Below, one piece after another: positions 15,254-18,289 of a DNA stretch of 18,289 nucleotides. The stretch is from positions 1-18,289 of the forward strand of contig JAEUQE010000192.1 of NCBI GenBank assembly GCA_016789785.1. Direction: 5' to 3'. Each line of letters begins with the position of its first letter. The stretch's first letter is position 1. The DNA comes from Bryobacterales bacterium (GTDB lineage Bacteria > Acidobacteriota > Terriglobia > Bryobacterales > Bryobacteraceae). The notes under the pieces were generated by a model. The model was given only the letters and a program-made list of their open reading frames with translations, had not been told where the DNA came from and did not search any database. The position numbers were made by a program, and so were the translations under genes.

Positions 15254-15331
15254 CGGGCCGTGGCGCAGCCTGGCTAGCGCGCTTGCTTGGGGTGCAAGAG
15301 GTCCCGGGTTCAAATCCCGGCGGCCCGACCA
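15254..15331 (+). tRNA. tRNA-Pro (anticodon GGG), CCA encoded
   Basis: A complete cloverleaf can be drawn: acceptor CGGGCCG/CGGCCCG (15254-15260 and 15321-15327), D stem GCGC/GCGC (15263-15266 and 15277-15280), anticodon stem CTTGC/GCAAG (15282-15286 and 15294-15298) with loop TTGGGGT, T stem CCGGG/CCCGG with loop TTCAAAT (15304-15320), discriminator A and a genomic CCA. Anticodon GGG reads proline codons CCC and CCU. The C1-G72 pair and A73 agree with bacterial tRNA-Pro identity. Confidence 0.97.
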
Positions 15332-15696
15332 ATCCGACCTCACGGAGTTACTTTCCATCCTCCCAACGCTCTCCGGAATCCAATTGGCGTCCAAACTCGA
15401 AAACGTCTTATTGTTGACGGCTGAAGCCAGGCGATGACACTCAGGAATTGAACGCCCGCGGGCGTTCCGTTGACCCTTCGCATCTAGAAGAAACTGGCAA
15501 ACGCCGCCGGGAAGCCTGAGAAAACACCGGCTGATCCGGCACCTTCGTGGCGCCGCCTCAGGCGCGCCCTCCTCCCGCAACGCCGTCAACTCCGAGGCCC
15601 GAGGCGCCGCTCAGTCTGCTGAACACTTGCCGGCGACGAAGTTGGTGCAGCAAAGCCCATCGGCTCGCTTTCTCGTCTGGTTTTCACTTCTCTTGG
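15332..15696. other. 365-bp stretch with no convincing gene
   Basis: I find no reading frame here with a recognisable domain, a ribosome-binding site and coding-like third-position GC. The one longish minus-strand frame runs antisense through the tRNA and is spurious. The stretch holds an 18-bp perfect palindrome but no T-rich terminator. It separates housekeeping genes and the tRNA from a more accessory-looking region and may be an intergenic scar or an unrecognised dispersed repeat. Confidence 0.5.
15450..15467. repeat. 18-bp perfect palindrome
   Basis: GAACGCCCGCGGGCGTTC reads the same on both strands with no spacer. As RNA it could fold into a 7-bp stem with a 4-nt loop, but no T-run follows on either strand, so a standard intrinsic terminator is unlikely. 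It could be a protein-binding site. Confidence 0.4.
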
Positions 15697-16217
15697 TCAG
15701 CCGTGTCCGGCTCCGCGGCGCTTAGCTTTCGATTCGTAGCGCTCTAGCCGAATCGCGATTTCCCGCCGAGGGAGCCGGCAACGTGGGTGGCCCGAGATCG
15801 CCCGCATTCCAGCGAGAAGGCGCCGAATATCGGCCACGCCTGCCTCCTCCATCCGGTCCAGCAGCCACAAGACGCCATGGCACTCGACGGATTCGTTCTC
15901 GGCAAGTTCCCGAAGGTCTCGATCTCCCGTCAGCAGTGCCCATCCCCGTTCCTCGGCCAGCGCAAGACCGAAACTGTCAGGAACGGAGAGTACTGGCCGC
16001 TCGGAACGGTAGCGCAAGGCTTTGGCCACACCGCTTTGCGACACCTCCTCGACTCGCAGTCCCAACCCGATCAGACGGTCCCCCACCCTCCTCGCATTTC
16101 TTGGCGGTAGAGCACGTCGGGTACCGCAAACACATACTCAAGCGAAAACACGGCCTCCAGCAGATAGCGCCGCTCCAGATCGATCAGCACGGAGGTATCG
16201 GAGACGAGGACCGTCAT
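15697..16217 (-). pseudogene. PIN-domain nuclease (toxin-like) split by a frameshift
   Basis: The gene starts at the ATG at 16217, inside an ATGA overlap with the XRE-ImmA gene. Its first frame reads MTVLVSDTSVLIDLE...VPDVLYRQEMRGGWG and stops at 16071. A second frame, from a possible GTG at 16086 to a stop at 15697, continues the family: DRLIGLGLRVEEVS, LSVPDSFGLALAEERG, LLTGDRDLRELAE, GVLWLLDRMEEAG. Joined by one extra G in the five-G run near 16082-16086, it is a complete PIN ribonuclease of about 173 residues with all four acidic positions (D7, E40, D81, D99). PIN toxins cleave RNA and are held by a partner antitoxin. The break may be true decay, a sequencing error, phase variation or a -1 ribosomal shift; the sequence alone cannot decide. 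Confidence 0.8.
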
Positions 16218-17293
16218 TCGGCGACGCCGCTCCCGACGGGCTCCTCCATCCGCTTGTTCAGCGCGTACACGTTGATTCCCAGTAGCTCCGCCGCCTTGGC
16301 CTCCGAAATCGCGTTCTCAGCCAGCGCTCGAAAGCAAAGGCGCTCAAAGCGGAGTGGCTTTTCTTCCTTCAAATGGTTCGGTTCGTAGTTGGGCGGCGTC
16401 CTGAAACCCAACCGGGAGAACTCCCGAAACAACCGCTGCGACATGGCTGTCGAGAAGATGCCAAGGTCCGTGCACCGAAATGCAATCGCCTGGACGCTGG
16501 CGCCAAACAGATCCTTCAGCGCAAACAACTCGCCCCACCCGATGGAGCTTCGGTGCTTCCCTACCTTCGACCAGAGGACTTCCGCCGGCATCAGGAAAGC
16601 ACCAGCGAAGCGGTGAGCGGCTTTCTCTCTTATCTTTTCATCGCCGTTGACCTTCATGACGATGTGCCCCAACTCGTGGGCGAGGCTGAACCGCTGTCGC
16701 TCACCATGCAATCCTCTTCGGATGACGATGATTCGGACTGGTTTCCTTCTCTCCCGGCGGACACTGGCGGCTAGACCGTCAATGTTCTCCGCCGAATCGA
16801 CAACCACAACCTTGATCCCGCGCTCCTCGAACAAGTCGACGAGATTTGGAATCGGATCGATGCCGAGGTCCCAGTATTCGCGCAGGCTGCGCGCGGCTCG
16901 CTCGGCGTCGCCAGATTCGCGGACCGGATAGGGGGCTTCTCTAGGTTGATCCCATTCAGCGCTGGGCAGGCCGAGGATTTCCTCGACGGTCAGGTACCGC
17001 TCGATGACGTGCAATGCCCGTGCAGCGACTTGTGATTCCTCTTTCTTTCTCGAAATCTGTTTCTTTCGGAACTCTACACCCTCCAAGAGCATCTCCCGGT
17101 CCCCTAGTAGGTAGTCGAGAGACACCCCAAGGGCATCGCTTAGCGCGATCAGCACGCCGGAGCTCGGGACATCTGCGTTTCGCTCATACTTACCAATAGC
17201 CTGGGCGGAAACTCGGTTTCCAATCTGGGCCTCCAGGCCACGCAGAGACAGGCCGGCCGCGGCACGTGCAAGCTTTAGCCTCTCGCCAATCAT
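16214..17293 (-). CDS. XRE-family regulator with ImmA/IrrE metallopeptidase domain (antitoxin-like)
   Basis: A 359-residue protein. Residues 1-66 are a Cro/C1-type helix-turn-helix (GERLKLARAAAGLSLRGLE...AIGKYERNADVPS...ALGVSLDYLLG). Residues about 130-240 are an ImmA/IrrE zinc peptidase, with HELGH (206-210) and the following EKAAHRFAGAFLMP, in which E223 is the probable third zinc ligand. The C-terminus (about 316-350, RALAENAISEAKAAELLGINV) looks like a second small helix-turn-helix. Such proteins repress their own promoter and are inactivated by proteolysis or stress signals in phage and ICE regulators; others act as antitoxins. AAGGAGG lies 8 nt before the ATG. It overlaps the PIN gene by 4 bp, so the two form one unit. 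It is cytoplasmic. Confidence 0.92.
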   Translation of the reverse strand: MIGERLKLARAAAGLSLRGLEAQIGNRVSAQAIGKYERNADVPSSGVLIALSDALGVSLDYLLGDREMLLEGVEFRKKQISRKKEESQVAARALHVIERYLTVEEILGLPSAEWDQPREAPYPVRESGDAERAARSLREYWDLGIDPIPNLVDLFEERGIKVVVVDSAENIDGLAASVRRERRKPVRIIVIRRGLHGERQRFSLAHELGHIVMKVNGDEKIREKAAHRFAGAFLMPAEVLWSKVGKHRSSIGWGELFALKDLFGASVQAIAFRCTDLGIFSTAMSQRLFREFSRLGFRTPPNYEPNHLKEEKPLRFERLCFRALAENAISEAKAAELLGINVYALNKRMEEPVGSGVAE

Positions 17294-17314
17294 GGATTGA
17301 GCCTCCTTGTCATC

Positions 17315-17353
17315 GGTTTACAATTCTACTAGATTCGACGTCTGACGTAAACC
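17315..17353 (-). promoter_or_regulatory. Promoter and operator-like inverted repeats of the XRE-ImmA gene
   Basis: On the minus strand TTTACG (17351-17346), a 17-bp spacer and TAGAAT (17328-17323) form a sigma70-like promoter. Two arms, GGTTTAC (17315-17321) and GTAAACC (17347-17353), are perfect inverted repeats 32 bp apart centre to centre, about three helical turns. One covers the -35 and the other the likely start point near 17316. A second palindrome, ACGTC-T-GACGT (17338-17348), lies mostly in the spacer. This arrangement suits repression by the helix-turn-helix protein encoded downstream. Binding is inferred. Confidence 0.6.
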
Positions 17354-17565
17354 AAGAGTTTCGGCTGGAAGGGAGACAGTATGGCGAGGGGTGACCGTGG
17401 ATCATCCGGATGGCTGGCCGTGCGAGGCCCTGCCAATCCACAAAGAATCAACACATCCTGTTGTGCGGCTGTTCGCATCTACTCGCCCACGACGAACTCA
17501 CGACCGTGGAGATCTTCAGCCACGGAGAGCCCTGTGCGCGATCCCGGATATAGATGCTTTGCAGC

Positions 17566-17599
17566 CGCGGCCGGCACCTCATGCGAGATGCCGGCCGTG
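17566..17599 (-). terminator. Strong hairpin after the repeat-protein gene (terminator-like)
   Basis: Arms 17566-17580 and 17585-17599 pair over 15 positions around a 4-nt loop. In the minus-strand transcript this gives one A-C mismatch near the base and one G-U pair; the rest are Watson-Crick pairs, mostly GC. It begins about 21 nt after the stop at 17621. No U-run follows, so it would be a non-canonical terminator or an mRNA 3' end stabiliser. Confidence 0.45.
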
Positions 17600-17620
17600 A
17601 CTGCGGCGAATCGAGCAGCC

Positions 17621-18289
17621 TTACGGCAACAGACCCGCACCCGCGACGGTCCGAGGAGTGTAGGTGATTGCTGCGTTGGTCGGGTTCGTGAACTCCAGCA
17701 CTACCTGCACCGGCACGCCAGTCGCCAGCGCACCGACAGTCCGGAACGGCTGACCCGCGGGTGAGGTACAACCCGTGACGCCGCTTGGGCTGAACAGCGA
17801 GGCATTCGCGCTGAGCCCATCCAACACCAGGTTCGCGTTGGCCAGCGCCGCCCCTGTGTTGGTCAGGGTGACTACCTGCACGTAGCGATTCGTCGCACGA
17901 TTCAAGCGCATGCCGCCAAAGACGACACTCACCTGACCGGTAGCGTTCGTTGCCGCGTTGGAGTTAAAGGTTGCCGTAACCGTTTGCGGCGAACTCATGT
18001 TCACCAAACCTCCCGGCGCGTTGCCGCTCCACGACCCGAAGGCGAAACAGCCGTTCGCTGGGGTTGCGGTGAGTTGCAAGCTCTGGCTGGCGTCGAAGAA
18101 GCCGCCAGGGGGCGATACGGTTCCGCTCCCAGTAGGCGTCACCTGGGTCGTCAACTGCGTCTGCCGCTGGAAGTTGGCGGTGAACGTCGCACCCGCGGAC
18201 GCTGTGATGGAGTGCGAGATCGCTCCGCCGTCGCTCCAGTTCTGGAAGACAAACTGCTCTCCGGGCGAGCCGGTTTGAGGCGATGTGGT
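17621..18289 (-). CDS. C-terminus of a large secreted protein with divergent InlB-type repeats (5' end beyond window)
   Basis: The frame is open to the window edge and gives the last 222 residues. Two repeat units of the divergent InlB B-repeat kind are seen: a partial one (GEQFVFQNWSDGGAISHSI...ATFTANF, about 9-40) and a complete one (TQVTPTGSGTVSPPGG...LTATPANGCFAFGSWSG...VTATFN, about 48-109). A beta-rich domain follows (VSVVFGGMRLNRATNRYVQVVTLTNTG...VVLEFTNPT), which looks Ig-like or CARDB-like. Cysteines C81 and C174 could be oxidised outside the cell. Such repeats occur in large extracellular or surface proteins of soil bacteria, often adhesins or matrix proteins. The signal peptide and the main catalytic or binding part are not in view, so the function is unknown. 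Confidence 0.8.
   Translation of the reverse strand, partial: TTSPQTGSPGEQFVFQNWSDGGAISHSITASAGATFTANFQRQTQLTTQVTPTGSGTVSPPGGFFDASQSLQLTATPANGCFAFGSWSGNAPGGLVNMSSPQTVTATFNSNAATNATGQVSVVFGGMRLNRATNRYVQVVTLTNTGAALANANLVLDGLSANASLFSPSGVTGCTSPAGQPFRTVGALATGVPVQVVLEFTNPTNAAITYTPRTVAGAGLLP

Larger units (their letters stand above)
17294..17620. other. Upstream region of the XRE gene with no convincing gene
   Basis: This 327-bp gap holds the XRE promoter-operator at its left and a strong hairpin at its right. A plus-strand frame from an ATG at 17381 has GGGAG before it, but it resembles no family I know and runs on antisense into the neighbouring repeat-protein gene, so I do not call it. A short minus-strand frame after the repeat-protein stop likewise shows no family. 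Confidence 0.5.

Noticed and set aside
15209..15589. 126-residue minus-strand frame running through the tRNA
   Set aside because: It contains GRRDLNPGPLAPQASAL, the well-known artefact made by translating the antisense of a tRNA gene. It has no domain and lies over tRNA-Pro.
16750..16760. TCCCGGCGG match to the 3' part of tRNA-Pro as a possible attachment site copy
   Set aside because: Only 9 bases match, inside the XRE-ImmA coding region; this is expected by chance in GC-rich DNA.
17381..17764. Plus-strand frame of 127 residues with GGGAG before its ATG
   Set aside because: It has no recognisable family, an irregular composition, and much of it is antisense to the repeat-protein gene. It is kept only as a remark.
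1..18289. CRISPR arrays, insertion sequences and transposase genes
   Set aside because: I looked for evenly spaced direct repeats, terminal inverted repeats and transposase motifs and found none; the only longer direct repeat is the TPR gene end copy.

Overview
The window looks like a chromosomal segment of a GC-rich soil-type bacterium, most likely an acidobacterium of the Bryobacterales/Solibacter kind. This is an inference from gene content: a bacillithiol gene (bshC) in a high-GC genome, a Tat-exported DUF362 protein, secreted TPR and PDZ proteins, and a large secreted protein with divergent InlB-type repeats. No rRNA or other taxonomic marker is present.

Layout. (1) 1-5111: the tail of a plus-strand gene, then minus-strand genes: two paralogous DUF362 proteins with an ATGA overlap, a decayed copy of the 3' end of the next gene, a secreted TPR protein, and a secreted protein with an alpha/beta-hydrolase-like part and a PDZ part. 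(2) 5139-10270: a plus-strand run of a Gfo/Idh/MocA oxidoreductase, a multi-pass membrane protein ending in a GH113-like glycosidase, and a secreted beta-propeller joined to a PHP-type metallohydrolase. (3) 12746-10255: a compact minus-strand operon of frataxin (cyaY), the heme chaperone hemW and a low-specificity threonine aldolase (ltaE). (4) 12835-15331: divergent from cyaY, the bacillithiol synthase bshC, an HpcH/HpaI aldolase and tRNA-Pro(GGG). (5) 15332-18289: a more accessory-looking end with 365 bp lacking a gene, a toxin-antitoxin-like pair (XRE-ImmA/IrrE regulator followed by a frameshifted PIN nuclease) under a promoter with an operator-like inverted repeat, and the C-terminus of a surface or secreted repeat protein cut by the window edge.

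Working together. Region 2 probably handles extracellular or envelope carbohydrate: a membrane-anchored mannanase-like enzyme, a periplasmic or secreted hydrolase, and a sugar-type dehydrogenase. Region 3 groups iron and heme handling, with thiol synthesis facing it across 88 bp. Region 5 carries a self-regulated repressor-protease whose partner toxin is interrupted at a G-run.

The most notable observations are the frameshifted PIN gene next to an ImmA/IrrE antitoxin with a clear operator, the pseudogene scar of the TPR gene, the membrane-GH113 fusion, the propeller-PHP fusion, the cyaY-hemW-ltaE cluster, and recurrent -10-like boxes 8-9 nt before ATG codons that suggest leaderless mRNAs.
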